DNA of 64,000 nucleotides, taken from assembly GCF_003049735.1 (NCBI RefSeq), contig NZ_PIRM01000004.1:62001-126000 (forward strand). Direction: 5' to 3'. The stretch is from Campylobacter concisus (GTDB lineage Bacteria > Campylobacterota > Campylobacteria > Campylobacterales > Campylobacteraceae). Below the pieces are notes generated by a model. The model did not search any database and was not told the DNA's origin. It saw nothing but the letters and a program-made list of their open reading frames with translations. The position numbers and the translations under genes are program-made. Positions 9,381-20,916 of this stretch are shown here, one piece after another. Position 1 is the stretch's first letter, and every line of letters starts with the position of its first letter.

Positions 9381-9450
9381 AGCCGCGATATTAGCCAAAA
9401 ATTACTTATACAATGATTACAAGTTTAGTTTAATCATATATAAAATGGAT

Positions 9451-9456
9451 TATAAT
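9451..9456 (+). promoter_or_regulatory. putative sigma-70 -10 box (TATAAT) for the helicase-hisF operon
   Basis: TATAAT in GGATTATAATCAC, 30 bases before the TTG start at 9487, in an AT-rich upstream of the kind used by Campylobacter sigma-70, which lacks a conserved -35. The divergent rsmA promoter must lie in the same short gap. Confidence 0.55.
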
Positions 9457-9486
9457 CACTAAACAATAACGAAATAGGGCATAAAT

Positions 9487-12400
9487 TTGAGCAAGGCAAA
9501 TACCTTAAAATACTTTTTATTATCACAATTTTTAGAGCCAAAAACCTTAGATGAGCCAAAAAAGACAAATACCAAATTTAAAAAATCAATAGACCTTGAC
9601 ATCGCAAATTTCGATGAGAAATTTATGCAAATTTTAAGAGCATTTGATAGCTCGCTTTTAAAAAATGGTATAGAAATTTCGATTTATGGCGGCATTTTTG
9701 AGACTGACTTGCTTGCCATTTATATCTCAAAGCTAGCAAATATTAAATTTGAAAAAAAGCAAATTTTAGATGAGCTACGATCTGAGCAAACGAGCTTTGA
9801 TAAGGCGTTTTGCTATAAATTTAAGCTTACTGGTGATTTGGTATTTTGTAAAGATGATCAAAATTTTGCTTTAAAAGATGTAGATTTAGATGATGATTTA
9901 ACTCCGTTTTTTATACCGAACTCATCTGATGATCTTTTCATCTCAACAGCTCCTTGGGCAATGGCTCGCCTAAATCATCTAAAAGAGATAAGCCAAAGTG
10001 ACTTTAGCAAAGAGTGTGAGCGTATAAAAGACAAGCTATCTATCTATAAAGAAAAAATGGAATTTGGCAAATATATAAAGCTTATAAACGATGAGCTAAA
10101 AAGTGCGCTTAAAACACCATTTTGTAATGATTTTTTAAGGCTTGAGATAAAGATCATAAATCCAAATTTTAAAGAAAATGATAGCCTTTTAAATAGCTTT
10201 TTTATAGATGATATAAATTTGCTTATCAAATTTTACGAGTCAGGTAGGACGCACGAGCTAACGGATCAGTTTTTGGATGAGGGCAGTGAGAATAAATTCG
10301 AAAGACTTGATGTAAGAGATGAGCAAAATAAGAGGCTTGTTAGAGATTTTTTTAAAGCAGAAGAATATCCAAGATCGGCCTTTGCTAGCGACTTTGCTTT
10401 AAATTTCTCGCAGCAAATTGCTGTTAATAACATCATTAAAAAATTTAAAGAAAAAAGTGGTGGAATTTATAGCGTAAATGGTGCTCCAGGCACTGGTAAA
10501 ACAACACTTTTAAAAGATGTAATGGCTGAAGTTGTTACGCTTAGAGCGATGAAGCTCGCACAAATGAGTAGGCATGATATCTTTGCACCAGTTCGAGATA
10601 GTAGCGATAAGGTGCTTTATTTTACTCTAAATAAAGAACTCCAGGGCTATGAGATGGTTGTTAGCTCTTGTAATAACGGTGCGGTTGAAATTTTAAGTAA
10701 AGAGCTTAGCCAACTAAAAAGTATCGGTAGTTATGCAGGCGAGATTGATTATTTTAAATTTATAGCTACAAGGCTTCTCTCGGCCGATGAAAAGACAAAT
10801 TTTGGAGAAAAATCTTTTATCTCAAAACCTGCATGGGGGCTTTTTTGCATACCTCTTGGCTCAAAGCAAAATAAGTCAAATTTTGTTTTTAACGCGATTA
10901 ATGGCGTAAAGATCGAAAAAACACATAGTCAGTTTGAAGATATTTCAAAAGAATTTAAAGAATTTATAGAACAAGATGGCTTTTTAATGGGGCTTGGCAA
11001 GTATTTGGCTACTGGCGAAGGAGTTGATGATTACGACGAGGCGAAGGAGAAATTTAATCAAGCCCTACATGAAGTAAATCTACTTTTTAGTGAGATTAGG
11101 ATCAAAGAAGATGAGCTAAAAAGTATAAATAGTGAGCTTATAAATATCGATAAAAAACTTGATAACTATAATTCGGCAAAGCAAATAGACGAGCTTTTAA
11201 AGCCACTAATAGATGAGCTGGATTTGAGCAAAAATGAGCTAGAGCAAAAGGCTACGGAAGCTAACGAGCTAACAAAGCTTATTGTCCAAAATGAAATTTT
11301 GCAAGAGTATCTGAGTGCGCCTCCAAAGCCATCATTTTTTATTTTCCAGCAAATTTTAAGGACACAAGCTTTTGAAAAATATAGCAATGAAGCACGAAAA
11401 GTTAGTGAGATAAATCGCCAAATAGCTGAGCAAAATTTGAAAGCAAGCAAGCAAAATAGTGAAAATAAAGAGAAGAATGAAGTAAAATTAAACGAACTAA
11501 AAGCTCAAATAACTCAGCTTAAAGAGAAAATTTTAGAACTTAACACCAAGATAGACCATCTAAGCAAGCTTAATGATGACTTTATTAGACGTCAAAAATT
11601 AATTGGCAGAAGTGAAGAGCTTGATAGCTTTTTAAACAGTAGCTTTAATCAGAGTAATGAAGATATGCAAAAGAATATGCCATTTATGATGGAGCGTGAT
11701 CTTGATGAGAAATCCCACAAGACGAAGCTTTTTAACGCAAGAATCAAGCTTTTTAAAGAAGCACTTAATCTGCATAAGGCCACTATCTTTGCTTGCAAAG
11801 AAGCTGTTAGAACAAATTTACGAGCTCTTAGCGTTATATTTAATGATGAAAAAATGGCTGAGAAAAACGGGCTTGAGGCTAAAGATAGACGTGAAATAAT
11901 AAAAGGATTATTTTTACTAACGCCAGTTGTTAGTTCTACTTTCGCATCTTTTAATAATACCTTTAAAGAGCTACTAAATGGCGATATAGGTTTGCTTTTA
12001 ATAGATGAGGCAGGGCAGGCAAATTTAACTAACGCATTAGGCGCACTACTTCGCTCAAAGATGGCTGTTGTAGTTGGTGATCCACTTCAACTTGAGCCTG
12101 TTGTAACATTACCACTAGCTTTAAATAATGCTATTTTGCGCTACTGTGATGCAAAGGATGAGTTTAATCTACTAAAATCATCAGTTCAACTTCGAGCCGA
12201 TAAAGTACAAAATATTGGTACATATATAAAAGGAGAGGGTAAGTCCATTTGGGTTGGTTCGCCACTTATCGTTCATAGAAGGTGCGCCAACCCTATGTTT
12301 AAAATTTCAAACGAAACAACATATGATGATATGATGATGCTTGGTAGAAGTAGTGAAAGTAAACTTAGCGATCCTAACATCAAAACAGAATGGATTGATG

Positions 12401-12771
12401 TTAGTAGTGATGAATGGATAGGTAATTATAATAAAGCTGAAGGCATGATCGTTAAAGAGCTTTTAGATAGTAAGCTAGCCAAGCTAAAAGATAGCGTTAA
12501 AATAATAACACCTTTTAAAGATGTTTGTAAAAATTTAAAAGAGGCCGGTACTATTCACACCATGCAAGGCAAAGAAGCCGATGTTATTATCTTTGTCCTT
12601 GGCGGTGCTACAAAAGGTGCTAGAGCATGGGCTGCTAGTACGCCAAATTTACTAAATGTAGCACTAACAAGAGCAAAAGAGGTTGTTTATATAGTTGGCA
12701 ACCGAGAAAATTGGTCTAATTTACCATATTTTGAGGTAGCAGCTAGAAAAATAGATAAAGGACAGATTTGA
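9487..12771 (+). CDS. large SF1 (Upf1/Dna2-like) DNA/RNA helicase with a central coiled coil
   Basis: 1094 aa from a TTG with AGGG seven bases upstream. The N-terminal 320 residues match no domain I know. Helicase motif I is GAPGTGKTT (332-340). A coiled coil fills about 510-720, then motif II IDEAGQ (839-844), motif [27 protein letters not shown] and [15 protein letters not shown] (motif VI). This is the Upf1-like SF1B layout with an insert between motifs I and II. The stop overlaps the hisF start. A nucleic-acid role in repair, RNA metabolism or defence is possible, but the sequence does not decide. Confidence 0.85.
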   Translation: MSKANTLKYFLLSQFLEPKTLDEPKKTNTKFKKSIDLDIANFDEKFMQILRAFDSSLLKNGIEISIYGGIFETDLLAIYISKLANIKFEKKQILDELRSEQTSFDKAFCYKFKLTGDLVFCKDDQNFALKDVDLDDDLTPFFIPNSSDDLFISTAPWAMARLNHLKEISQSDFSKECERIKDKLSIYKEKMEFGKYIKLINDELKSALKTPFCNDFLRLEIKIINPNFKENDSLLNSFFIDDINLLIKFYESGRTHELTDQFLDEGSENKFERLDVRDEQNKRLVRDFFKAEEYPRSAFASDFALNFSQQIAVNNIIKKFKEKSGGIYSVNGAPGTGKTTLLKDVMAEVVTLRAMKLAQMSRHDIFAPVRDSSDKVLYFTLNKELQGYEMVVSSCNNGAVEILSKELSQLKSIGSYAGEIDYFKFIATRLLSADEKTNFGEKSFISKPAWGLFCIPLGSKQNKSNFVFNAINGVKIEKTHSQFEDISKEFKEFIEQDGFLMGLGKYLATGEGVDDYDEAKEKFNQALHEVNLLFSEIRIKEDELKSINSELINIDKKLDNYNSAKQIDELLKPLIDELDLSKNELEQKATEANELTKLIVQNEILQEYLSAPPKPSFFIFQQILRTQAFEKYSNEARKVSEINRQIAEQNLKASKQNSENKEKNEVKLNELKAQITQLKEKILELNTKIDHLSKLNDDFIRRQKLIGRSEELDSFLNSSFNQSNEDMQKNMPFMMERDLDEKSHKTKLFNARIKLFKEALNLHKATIFACKEAVRTNLRALSVIFNDEKMAEKNGLEAKDRREIIKGLFLLTPVVSSTFASFNNTFKELLNGDIGLLLIDEAGQANLTNALGALLRSKMAVVVGDPLQLEPVVTLPLALNNAILRYCDAKDEFNLLKSSVQLRADKVQNIGTYIKGEGKSIWVGSPLIVHRRCANPMFKISNETTYDDMMMLGRSSESKLSDPNIKTEWIDVSSDEWIGNYNKAEGMIVKELLDSKLAKLKDSVKIITPFKDVCKNLKEAGTIHTMQGKEADVIIFVLGGATKGARAWAASTPNLLNVALTRAKEVVYIVGNRENWSNLPYFEVAARKIDKGQI

Positions 12772-13523
12772 ATCATTTTGCAAAACGCATAATCTCATGC
12801 CTTGATGTAAAAGATGGCAGAGTTGTAAAGGGTGTAAATTTCGTAGGACTTGTTGACGCTGGAGATCCTGTCGAGATAGCTAAAAGATACAATGACGAGG
12901 GTGCTGATGAGCTTTGCTTTTTAGATATCACTGCCTCTCATCTTGGGCGTGATACGATAGTTGATGTCGTAAAAAAGGTCGCAAGTAAGCTTTTTATCCC
13001 ACTAACAGTTGGCGGCGGTATACGCACGTTAGATGATATATCACGGCTTTTAAATGCTGGCTGCGATAAAGTAAGCTTAAATTCATCAGCTATACAAGAT
13101 CCAAATTTGATTGATGAAGCAGCTAAGAAATTTGGCTCGCAATGTGTTGTAGTAGCGATTGATGCTAAAAAGATCGAAAATGGCTATAGTGTTTTTATAA
13201 ATGGTGGCAGGATCGATACCAAAAAAGATACCTTTGCTTGGGCAAAAGAGGTTGAGTCACGCGGAGCGGGGGAGATATTGCTAACGTCCATGGATAACGA
13301 TGGCGTCAAACAAGGCTTTAATCTTGAGTTAACAAAGATATTTAGTACGCTTTCTATACCGACTATTGCAAGCGGCGGAGCTGGTAAGATGGAGCACTTT
13401 AAAGAGGCTTTTGAGGCCGGGGCTGATGCGTGTTTAGCTGCTTCGATATTTCACTTTGGCGAAATCGAGATAAAAAAGCTAAAAGAGTATCTCAAGGCAA
13501 ATGGCGTTGAGGTTAGGCTCTGA
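12768..13523 (+). CDS. hisF: imidazole glycerol phosphate synthase subunit HisF
   Basis: 251 aa TIM barrel that cyclises PRFAR with ammonia from HisH to form imidazole glycerol phosphate and AICAR. The first catalytic aspartate is in CLDVKDG (Asp13) and the second in VVAIDAKK. Phosphate-binding motifs TVGGGIRT and IASGGAGK are intact. It starts at a TTG that shares bases with the helicase stop (TTGA), and its TGA overlaps the next ATG. No other his gene is in the window, so histidine genes are dispersed. Confidence 0.95.
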   Translation: MNHFAKRIISCLDVKDGRVVKGVNFVGLVDAGDPVEIAKRYNDEGADELCFLDITASHLGRDTIVDVVKKVASKLFIPLTVGGGIRTLDDISRLLNAGCDKVSLNSSAIQDPNLIDEAAKKFGSQCVVVAIDAKKIENGYSVFINGGRIDTKKDTFAWAKEVESRGAGEILLTSMDNDGVKQGFNLELTKIFSTLSIPTIASGGAGKMEHFKEAFEAGADACLAASIFHFGEIEIKKLKEYLKANGVEVRL

Positions 13524-14203
13524 TGTTAGTTATCTCTGCTGGAAAAAATGAAATTTTTGACTTTGCTTTACCAATGGGTGTGGGACTAGTTGATATGGCG
13601 ATAAATTTGACAAAATTTTTACAGAAACGAGCATGTATTGGAGCGGATGGAAAGAGTATAAATTTAAAAAATATCGATCCGCACTATCTTGCAAAGATCG
13701 AAGCTAAATTTGCAAACTCATCAAATCCAGAGCTACAAAATCTAAGCCAAAATTTATCAAAAAATCCTGAACAAAATTTGTATCAGATGCCAGAAAAAAT
13801 AGTTTTCGTTGGCTCGGCAGGTCTTTATAAAAATGGTGAAATTTTGCAAATTTATGAAAGCTCAGTTGGGGCAAATGTCGAAATTTCCAGCGTAGAAAAT
13901 AGATCTTATTCACCGATTGAGTATGAAATTTCTTCTATCGTTTCACGTGGAACTGTCAAAACAAATTCATCAAATTTCATAACGACAGACAAAAATTTGG
14001 CTCATAAGATGTTTGAAAAAGGCTATTTTTTAGAAAATATGGAGTTTTATTCTGTTCTAAAAGTAGCTCAAATTTTTAAAATTCCAGCTTATGGAATTTT
14101 CGTAGCAACAAATTTTTGTAATAAAAATGCACATGCTGATTTTATAAAAAATCATGCAGAGGCTAAGAAAATTCTAACAAAATATATAAAGGAAAATATG
14201 TGA
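13523..14203 (+). CDS. phosphorylase-superfamily protein (putative nucleoside phosphorylase/hydrolase)
   Basis: 226 aa. The strand VFVGSAGLY, the central [19 protein letters not shown] and the late [13 protein letters not shown] resemble PNP/MTA-nucleosidase/futalosine hydrolase proteins, whose purine- or ribose-binding loop is an MExxS-type motif near the C-terminus. It sits between hisF and rlmN with 1- and 4-base overlaps, in the place I recall for Cj1712 of C. jejuni. The substrate cannot be assigned; futalosine or a purine nucleoside are candidates. Confidence 0.62.
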   Translation: MLVISAGKNEIFDFALPMGVGLVDMAINLTKFLQKRACIGADGKSINLKNIDPHYLAKIEAKFANSSNPELQNLSQNLSKNPEQNLYQMPEKIVFVGSAGLYKNGEILQIYESSVGANVEISSVENRSYSPIEYEISSIVSRGTVKTNSSNFITTDKNLAHKMFEKGYFLENMEFYSVLKVAQIFKIPAYGIFVATNFCNKNAHADFIKNHAEAKKILTKYIKENM

Positions 14204-15336
14204 TAAATTTGCTTGATTTTAGTATTGATGAGCTAAAAGAGTTAGTTTCTCCGCCATTTAGAGCAACACAAATCTACGAGTGGATATATAAGAAAAATGC
14301 AACCGATTTCAGCCAAATGCTAAATTTGCCTAAAGATATGCGTCAAGGTCTGGCTGAAAAATTTTATATCGATCCTTTAAAATGTGTGAAATTTGAGCAA
14401 AGTAGTGATGGTTCGATCAAGTATCTTTTTGAGCTAAAAGATGGGCTAAAGATAGAGAGTGTTTTGCTCCCGATGAAAGAGGAGGTTAGTGATGAGAATG
14501 GAAAGATCAGTCGCCATGCTCGCTATACGGTTTGTGTTAGTTCGCAGGTTGGCTGTAAAATGGGATGTGCTTTTTGTCTAACAGCAAAGGGTGGACTTGT
14601 TAGAAATTTGACTGCCGGTGAGATCGTAGGGCAAATTTTATGGATAAAAAGAGAAAATAAAATACCTTATGAAAGACGTATAAATGTCGTTTATATGGGT
14701 ATGGGTGAGCCACTCGATAATCTTACTAACGTTAGTAAAGCGATCAAAATTTTAGCACTTAACGAGGGTCTAGCCATATCGCCACGTCGTCAAACAGTTT
14801 CAACTAGTGGCCTTGGTAGCCAGATAAAAAAGCTTGGCGAGATGGATCTTGGTGTGTTATTGGCCATATCGCTTCATGCTGTTACTAATGAACTTAGAAG
14901 TCGCCTGATGCCGATAAATAAGGCGTATAATATCGAGGCTGTTATGGATGCTGTTAGGGGATTTCCTATCGATATGCGCAAACGCGTGATGTTTGAATAC
15001 CTTGTTATCAAGGATTTAAACGATAGCGTGAGTGATGCCAAAAAGTTGGTAAAATTACTTCATGGTATAAAAGCGAAGGTAAATCTTATATATTTTAACC
15101 CACATGAGGGCAGTGAATTTGGACGACCTGAGCTTACCAGCATGCTAAAATTTCAAGAATATCTAAGAGATCACGGCGTTACTTGTACGATCAGACAGAG
15201 CAAAGGGCTTGATATAAGTGCAGCTTGTGGGCAATTAAAACAACGCAATGAAAGTGCAAAATTTAAAGCTATTTCCAGCAATAAAAATTTAAAAACACAT
15301 TCACTTGAAGATAATAGTAAAGCCAGTGTGAGTTAG
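14200..15336 (+). CDS. rlmN: dual-specificity RNA methyltransferase RlmN
   Basis: 378 aa radical SAM enzyme that methylates C2 of A2503 in 23S rRNA and A37 of some tRNAs. The cluster motif CKMGCAFC is near residue 120, and the C-terminal methyl-carrying cysteine is in [14 protein letters not shown] and STSGL motifs are also typical. A GTG start at 14200 overlaps the upstream TGA. The last ~25 residues after the core are polar and lysine/serine-rich. Confidence 0.95.
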   Translation: MINLLDFSIDELKELVSPPFRATQIYEWIYKKNATDFSQMLNLPKDMRQGLAEKFYIDPLKCVKFEQSSDGSIKYLFELKDGLKIESVLLPMKEEVSDENGKISRHARYTVCVSSQVGCKMGCAFCLTAKGGLVRNLTAGEIVGQILWIKRENKIPYERRINVVYMGMGEPLDNLTNVSKAIKILALNEGLAISPRRQTVSTSGLGSQIKKLGEMDLGVLLAISLHAVTNELRSRLMPINKAYNIEAVMDAVRGFPIDMRKRVMFEYLVIKDLNDSVSDAKKLVKLLHGIKAKVNLIYFNPHEGSEFGRPELTSMLKFQEYLRDHGVTCTIRQSKGLDISAACGQLKQRNESAKFKAISSNKNLKTHSLEDNSKASVS

Positions 15337-15337
15337 A

Positions 15338-15448
15338 ATGAGTACACTTGATATAGCCGAAATAGTCTTTGTTGCTGTTGTGGTTTTACTTGGATTAGGG
15401 CTTATTTTAAAAGTTTTAAAAGATGAAAAAGATAGGCATAAATTCTAA
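15338..15448 (+). CDS. small single-pass membrane protein (36 aa)
   Basis: ATG one base after the rlmN stop, encoding one hydrophobic helix (about residues 6-25) and a charged tail KDEKDRHKF. The tight placement after rlmN and the well-formed membrane segment suggest a real gene. A small protein occupies the same place in C. jejuni (Cj1714, from memory). Function unknown. Confidence 0.65.
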   Translation: MSTLDIAEIVFVAVVVLLGLGLILKVLKDEKDRHKF

Positions 15449-15607
15449 GCCTTAACATCAAGATAAAGCCTAGCTCTCATAAAGAAATAAAATGGAGTGT
15501 TAATTACATAAACTACAAAATTATCATTATGGTATCTAAATGCGATAAACTTTGGCAAAAGCAGGTAAAGGTTTATGAGAAATAGAAATTTATTAAAAAA
15601 TTTTAGA

Positions 15608-16522
15608 CTAAAGTAAACCTTCTTTTGCAAATCTATAAAACTCGCTTTCAGCGTCAAATTTACTTTTTATGGTGTAAAAAATTTCATCAAATTTAAAAGA
15701 AATTTTATCTGAGTGAAGCAAGAGCCTTTTTGCTCCAGTTAAATTTATCCGTTCACGCTCGCTCATCTCTTTGTCTAAAATTTTCTCGATCTGCGGACGT
15801 GACAAACCATAAAGTGGTTCGCCAAGTATCTTGTGTTTCACATGAAACAAATGTAAGCGAATCTGATGCTGCCTGCCAGTGAGTGGGATAGCCTGAACCA
15901 AAGTCGTATCGATGTCGTCAAAATATTTGATCGGCAAAATTTTAGTCACCGCACTCTTGCCATTTTCACAAATTTGCATTCGCATTTTCACATCGTCGTA
16001 GTTGTTCGCTAGATCCATTTTGGCATCGATAGTAAATTCTCGCTCGATCTTGCCTTGTACCATCGCGACGTAGCTTTTAGAAACCTCTCTATTTTCAAAA
16101 ATTTTCTTTAGTTTAATCGTAGAATTTCTATCTTTGCCCACGACTATCACGCCGCTCGTCTCAAAATCAAGCCTATGTGCCACGCTCGCATCTCGTCCAA
16201 AAAGCGTATAAATTTCATCATTTAGCGAGTACTCACAGTGTCTGCCATTTGGGTGACTCAGCACTCCACTTGGCTTGTCAAATACCGCAAAGCTCTCACA
16301 CTCAAAGATCGGCTTAAGTCCCTTTGGCTCCGCCTCATAGTCGATCAAAAAAATATCGCCACACAAAATGGCATTTTTCTCACTCACGACACTACCGCCA
16401 CATATCAGCCTACCTTTATCTATGAGGCGTTGCGCTTCTCTCATGCTAAAGCCAGTTTTCATTAAAATTTCATACGCTTTTTGTTTGTTTGTAGTGGCAA
16501 TAAATTTATTTACGTAGGGCAA
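15608..16522 (-). CDS. RluA-family pseudouridine synthase
   Basis: 304 aa from a TTG at 16522, which has AAAGGA six bases upstream and gives the usual short N-terminus (LPYVNKF). An ATG at 16612 would add 30 residues without a good ribosome site. There is an S4-like N-terminal region, then HRLDFETSG with the catalytic aspartate and the RQHQIRLH motif. RluA-type enzymes modify 23S rRNA and/or tRNA. It is divergent from purB, as I recall for C. jejuni Cj0022c/Cj0023. The exact RNA target is not clear. Confidence 0.88.
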   Translation of the reverse strand: MPYVNKFIATTNKQKAYEILMKTGFSMREAQRLIDKGRLICGGSVVSEKNAILCGDIFLIDYEAEPKGLKPIFECESFAVFDKPSGVLSHPNGRHCEYSLNDEIYTLFGRDASVAHRLDFETSGVIVVGKDRNSTIKLKKIFENREVSKSYVAMVQGKIEREFTIDAKMDLANNYDDVKMRMQICENGKSAVTKILPIKYFDDIDTTLVQAIPLTGRQHQIRLHLFHVKHKILGEPLYGLSRPQIEKILDKEMSERERINLTGAKRLLLHSDKISFKFDEIFYTIKSKFDAESEFYRFAKEGLL

Positions 16523-16708
16523 AGGTAATCCTTTTAAAAATGAGTAAGCTATCTTAAGCACAAATTTATAAGCATATAACCGACATTTCAGCACGGATTT
16601 TATATAATCCAAACTTAAATTTTATAAAATTATACTATGTGATTTTTAGCTTTCAAGGCTAAAATTTACTTTTATGATAAAGAAAAACTAATACAAAAAG
16701 GTTCAACA

Positions 16709-18040
16709 ATGGTCGAAAGATACTCGCGTAAAGAGATGGCTGAAAAGTGGAGTATACAAGCAAAGTATGATGCTTGGCTCAAGGTAGAAAAAGCTGCTGT
16801 TAAAGCTTGGAATAAGCTTGGCTTCATAAGCGACAGCGACTGCGAGAAAATTTGCAAAAACGCTAAATTTGAAGTAGCTCGTATCGACGAGATAGAAAAG
16901 ACGACAAAGCACGACGTCATCGCATTTTTAACAAGTGTCAGCGAGAGCCTTGGCGAGGAGAGTAGGTTTGTGCATTATGGCATGACCTCAAGCGACTGCA
17001 TCGACACAGCTGTCGCCCTTCAGATGAAAGAGAGCCTAGAGCTCATCATCAGCGACGTTGAAGAGTTCATGCAAGCAGTCAAAAACAGAGCAAACGAGCA
17101 TAAGCACACACTCATGGTCGGCAGAAGCCACGGCATCCACGGCGAGCCGATAACTTTTGGCCTTGTGCTTGCCATCTGGTATGACGAGATCGCAAGGGCG
17201 CTTAAGCTTATCAAAGACGCAAAAGATACGATCAGCTATGGCAAACTCTCAGGCGCTATGGGAAATTTAGCCCACGCTCCGATGGAATTTGAGGAGCTAA
17301 CATGCGAGGAGCTCGGTCTCAAAGCTGCCCCAGCGTCAAATCAAGTGATCCAGCGCGACCGCTACGCCCACGTGGTGAGCGCTATCGCAGTTTTAGCCTC
17401 TACTTGCGAGAAGATAGCAGTTGCGGTTAGACATTACCAAAGGACCGAGGTTTACGAGGCGGAGGAGTATTTTAGCCCAGGACAAAAGGGCTCAAGCGCT
17501 ATGCCACACAAACGCAATCCAGTCCTTAGTGAAAACATCACCGGCCTTTGCAGAGTACTACGCTCATACGTCACGCCAGCGCTTGAAAACGTCGCCCTTT
17601 GGCACGAGCGCGACATCAGCCACAGCTCGGTTGAGAGATTTATTCTGCCAGATATGTTTATCACGGCTGATTTTATGCTGGTTCGTATCAAAAATTTGAT
17701 AGCAAATTTAGTTGTATATCCAGAAAATATGATGAGAAATTTAAATTTAACAGGCGGACTAGTCTTTTCACAGCGCGTGCTTTTACAACTGCCACAGCGC
17801 GGAATCTCTAGAGAGGACGCATACAAGATCGTTCAGCGCAATGCCATGAAAGTCTGGGCGGACTTACAAGAGGGCAAAAAAGCGATCGACGAGCAAGGTC
17901 ATAGTTTATTTTTACAAAATTTGCTAAACGACGAGGACCTAACTAAGAGCCTTGGCAAAGATGAGATCAAAGAGTGCTTTGACTACAACTACTACACTAA
18001 AAACGTAGATAAAATTTTTGCCAGAGTCTTTGGCAAATAA
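16709..18040 (+). CDS. purB: adenylosuccinate lyase
   Basis: 443 aa, normal for the fumarase/aspartase superfamily. The signature [11 protein letters not shown] is at about residues 263-273, with catalytic-histidine regions in [10 protein letters not shown] and TSSDCIDTA. It releases fumarate from SAICAR and adenylosuccinate in purine synthesis. Its codon use is richer in GC than in several neighbours, consistent with a well-expressed housekeeping gene. An upstream TATACT at about 16631 could be the -10 element. A strong hairpin follows the gene. Confidence 0.97.
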   Translation: MVERYSRKEMAEKWSIQAKYDAWLKVEKAAVKAWNKLGFISDSDCEKICKNAKFEVARIDEIEKTTKHDVIAFLTSVSESLGEESRFVHYGMTSSDCIDTAVALQMKESLELIISDVEEFMQAVKNRANEHKHTLMVGRSHGIHGEPITFGLVLAIWYDEIARALKLIKDAKDTISYGKLSGAMGNLAHAPMEFEELTCEELGLKAAPASNQVIQRDRYAHVVSAIAVLASTCEKIAVAVRHYQRTEVYEAEEYFSPGQKGSSAMPHKRNPVLSENITGLCRVLRSYVTPALENVALWHERDISHSSVERFILPDMFITADFMLVRIKNLIANLVVYPENMMRNLNLTGGLVFSQRVLLQLPQRGISREDAYKIVQRNAMKVWADLQEGKKAIDEQGHSLFLQNLLNDEDLTKSLGKDEIKECFDYNYYTKNVDKIFARVFGK

Positions 18041-18048
18041 ATTTAACC

Positions 18049-18075
18049 ACGAGGGGTAAACTTAACACCCCTCGT
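18049..18075 (+). terminator. hairpin after purB
   Basis: Perfect 9-bp stem ACGAGGGGT/ACCCCTCGT with a 9-base loop, starting 9 bases after the purB stop. The T-tract is weak. Confidence 0.6.
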
Positions 18076-18468
18076 AGTTACTCCAACCACAAAAATAAAA
18101 TAGGACACCATACTAATCTTAAACACACTATTTTTTTAGTTTATTGCTTTTAAATATTTTTATATGGTCATATTAAATTTTACGTAAAATATTAGTATTG
18201 CTGGCAAGTACATACAAACCGTAGGCTTTATTGGCAACAGACCATGGATAATTTTTAATAACTAAAGATTATTCATGAATTTATCATACTTATTTTTGCA
18301 ATCTTTACTCTTTTAAAACAAGACATTCGGAGTAGATTACCTAATTGCTTTTATTTTTCTTGCTTTTGTGATTTGTTTTTATATTTAATAAGTAGCCTTT
18401 TAGCAAAGAGAGTTTTTATCTCCTTTTGGATAAAATCCCAAATTAAAATTTAACATGGAGAGATATTT
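18076..18468. other. AT-rich intergenic region between purB and nrdA
   Basis: About 390 bases without a supportable gene. A frame without a usual start, around 18283-18450, reads hydrophobic residues then QDIRSRLPN. It could be a remnant of a membrane protein but is too weak to call. The nrdA promoter probably lies in the AT-rich second half; the ribosome site GGAGAG precedes the TTG at 18469. Confidence 0.4.
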
Positions 18469-20844
18469 TTGAAAGTTATAAAACGTAATGGTAGAACAGA
18501 AGAGCTTGATATAAGTAAGATCAAAAAATATACAAACGAAGCGGTCCTTGGACTAAGCAATGTAAGCCTTAGCGAGCTTGAAGTAGACGCGAAAATCCAG
18601 TTTAGAGATATGATAACTACTGAGGAAATTCAGCAAACCCTTATAAAAACAGCAGTCGATAAGATCGACATCGACCGCCCAAACTGGACATTTGTTGCCG
18701 CAAGGCTATTTTTATATGATCTTTATCACAAAGTGTCTGGCTTTAACGGCTACAATCACTTAAAAGACTACCTAGTAAAAGGTGAAAAAGTAGGCCGCAT
18801 CATCCCTGGGCTAAAAGAGAAGTACGACCTAGAAGACCTAAACGCTTATATCAAGCCTGAGCGCGACCTTCAGTTTGCATACCTTGGTATCAAAACGCTT
18901 TATGATCGCTATCTCATCAAAGATAAGAATGGCATGCCAATCGAGCTACCACAGCATATGTTTATGGCGATCGCGATGTTTCTAGCGCAAAACGAGCTAG
19001 ACAGTCAAGGCTGGGCTAAGAAATTTTACGACCTCATCTCTAAATTTGAAGTAATGCTCGCCACGCCAACGCTCTCAAACGCAAGGACTACACGCCACCA
19101 GCTAAGCAGCTGTTACGTAGGCAGTACGCCTGATAATATTGAAGGAATTTTTGATAGCTACAAAGAGATGGCGCTACTTTCAAAATTTGGCGGCGGTATC
19201 GGCTGGGACTGGAGCAAGGTGCGTGCGATGGGCGGCAGTATCGACGGACACAAAAACGCAGCTGGCGGTATCATCCCATTTTTAAAAGTGACAAACGACA
19301 TCGCAGTAGCGGTCGATCAGCTAGGCACTAGAAAGGGTGCGATCGCTGTTTATATCGAGCCTTGGCACATGGACGTGAGTGATTTTCTTGATCTTCGTAA
19401 AAATTCAGGCGAAGAGAGACGCCGTGCACATGAGCTTTTCCCTGCGCTTTGGATAAACGATCTATTTATGAAGCGTGTCAAAGAAAATGGCCGCTGGAGT
19501 CTTTTTGACCCAGCTCAAGTAAGTGATCTTTGCGACCTTTACGGCGAGGAGTTTGAGAAGAGATACTTGGAGTATGAAAGCGACGAAAATATCCAGAAAA
19601 ATACCATCCTTGCAAAAGAGCTTTGGAAGAAAATTTTAACTAGCTATTTTGAAACTGGCATGCCATTTTTGTGCTTTAAAGACAATGCCAACAAGGCAAA
19701 TCCAAACGACCACGAGGGCATCATCAGAAGCTCAAATTTATGTACTGAAATTTTCCAAAACACAGCGCCAAACTACTATAAGATCAAGATCACTTACGAA
19801 GATGGTGGTGAGGAGCTATTTGACGAAGAAGAAGACGTCACTGTCGATAGTGGCATAACTAAAAAGGCCAAAAAGCTTAGCGCGCTTGATAGCCTAAAAG
19901 GCAAGCAAATTTTTATCGTAGAAAAAGAGAGCATCGAGGGCAAAACGGCAGTTTGCAACCTTGCAAGTATAAATTTAAGCAAGATAAACAGCAAAGAGGA
20001 CATCGAGCGTGTCGTGCCGATAGCCATCAGGATGCTTGATAACGTTATAGACCTAAATTTCTACCCACACAAAAAGGTAAAACACACAAACCTAGCTTCT
20101 CGCTCGATCGGCCTTGGTGTCATGGGTGAGGCGCAAATGCTAGCTGAGAAAAATGTAAAATGGGGCAGTTACGAGCATTTGGCGCTGATTGATAGCATAA
20201 TGGAAAACATAAGCTACAACGCGATCTACGCTAGCTCAAATTTAGCCGTAGAAAAGGGCGTCTATCCAAAATTTGAAGGCTCAAAATGGAGCAAAGGCAT
20301 CATGCCGATAGACACCGCAAACGATAACGCAAAAGCGCTTTTAAACGACAAAGGTGGGCTATTTGACGAAAATATCTGCGACTGGGACAAGCTAAGAGAA
20401 AAGGTTAAGCGTGATGGTATGAGAAACGGCTACCTAATGGCGATCGCTCCAACTAGCTCGATCTCGATCCTTGTTGGAACCACTCAGACTATCGAGCCAG
20501 TCTATAAACGCAAGTGGTTTGAGCACAACCTAAGCGGTATGATCCCAAATGTCGTGCCAAATCTCAGCCCTGATACTTGGCAGTTTTACACGCCAGCTTA
20601 CGAGCTTGATCAAAGAATTCTTATAAAAGCAGGCGCGATCCGCCAAAAATGGATCGATCAAGGTCAAAGTCTAAATATTTTCATGAGCTTAGACAAAGCA
20701 AGCGGTGGATACTTAAGTGAAATTTACACGCTTGCATGGGAGCTTGGACTAAAATCAACCTACTATCTACGCTCTGAAAGTCCAGATAGCGAAAAACTAA
20801 ACGACGTAGCTGACCGCTCGATCGAATGTGAAGGTTGTCAGTAA
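18469..20844 (+). CDS. nrdA: ribonucleoside-diphosphate reductase alpha subunit (class I)
   Basis: 791 aa from a TTG with GGAGAG upstream. An N-terminal ATP-cone allosteric domain (about 1-90) precedes the ten-stranded barrel with SSCYVGS, NLCTEI and APTSSISILVGTT. The C-terminal redox pair is CEGC in the last four codons. It reduces ribonucleotides aerobically together with NrdB, which is encoded 30 kb away at 50668-51690 on the other strand. A stem-loop follows the stop. Confidence 0.96.
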   Translation: MKVIKRNGRTEELDISKIKKYTNEAVLGLSNVSLSELEVDAKIQFRDMITTEEIQQTLIKTAVDKIDIDRPNWTFVAARLFLYDLYHKVSGFNGYNHLKDYLVKGEKVGRIIPGLKEKYDLEDLNAYIKPERDLQFAYLGIKTLYDRYLIKDKNGMPIELPQHMFMAIAMFLAQNELDSQGWAKKFYDLISKFEVMLATPTLSNARTTRHQLSSCYVGSTPDNIEGIFDSYKEMALLSKFGGGIGWDWSKVRAMGGSIDGHKNAAGGIIPFLKVTNDIAVAVDQLGTRKGAIAVYIEPWHMDVSDFLDLRKNSGEERRRAHELFPALWINDLFMKRVKENGRWSLFDPAQVSDLCDLYGEEFEKRYLEYESDENIQKNTILAKELWKKILTSYFETGMPFLCFKDNANKANPNDHEGIIRSSNLCTEIFQNTAPNYYKIKITYEDGGEELFDEEEDVTVDSGITKKAKKLSALDSLKGKQIFIVEKESIEGKTAVCNLASINLSKINSKEDIERVVPIAIRMLDNVIDLNFYPHKKVKHTNLASRSIGLGVMGEAQMLAEKNVKWGSYEHLALIDSIMENISYNAIYASSNLAVEKGVYPKFEGSKWSKGIMPIDTANDNAKALLNDKGGLFDENICDWDKLREKVKRDGMRNGYLMAIAPTSSISILVGTTQTIEPVYKRKWFEHNLSGMIPNVVPNLSPDTWQFYTPAYELDQRILIKAGAIRQKWIDQGQSLNIFMSLDKASGGYLSEIYTLAWELGLKSTYYLRSESPDSEKLNDVADRSIECEGCQ

Positions 20845-20851
20845 ATCTATT

Positions 20852-20882
20852 GGATATCTATGACTTTTTACCATAGGTATCC
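20852..20882 (+). terminator. hairpin after nrdA
   Basis: Eleven-pair stem GGATATCTATG/CATAGGTATCC with one wobble pair and a T-rich 9-base loop, 8 bases after the nrdA stop. It separates nrdA from the orphan gene that follows. Confidence 0.6.
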
Positions 20883-20916
20883 TTTGTATCCACATTAAAA
20901 ACAAAAGGTAATTATT

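Noticed and set aside
15445..15657. Minus-strand 70-codon frame between the small membrane gene and the RluA-type gene
   Set aside because: It overlaps both neighbours and has no clear ribosome site. Its hydrophobic stretch could be real, but support is too thin.
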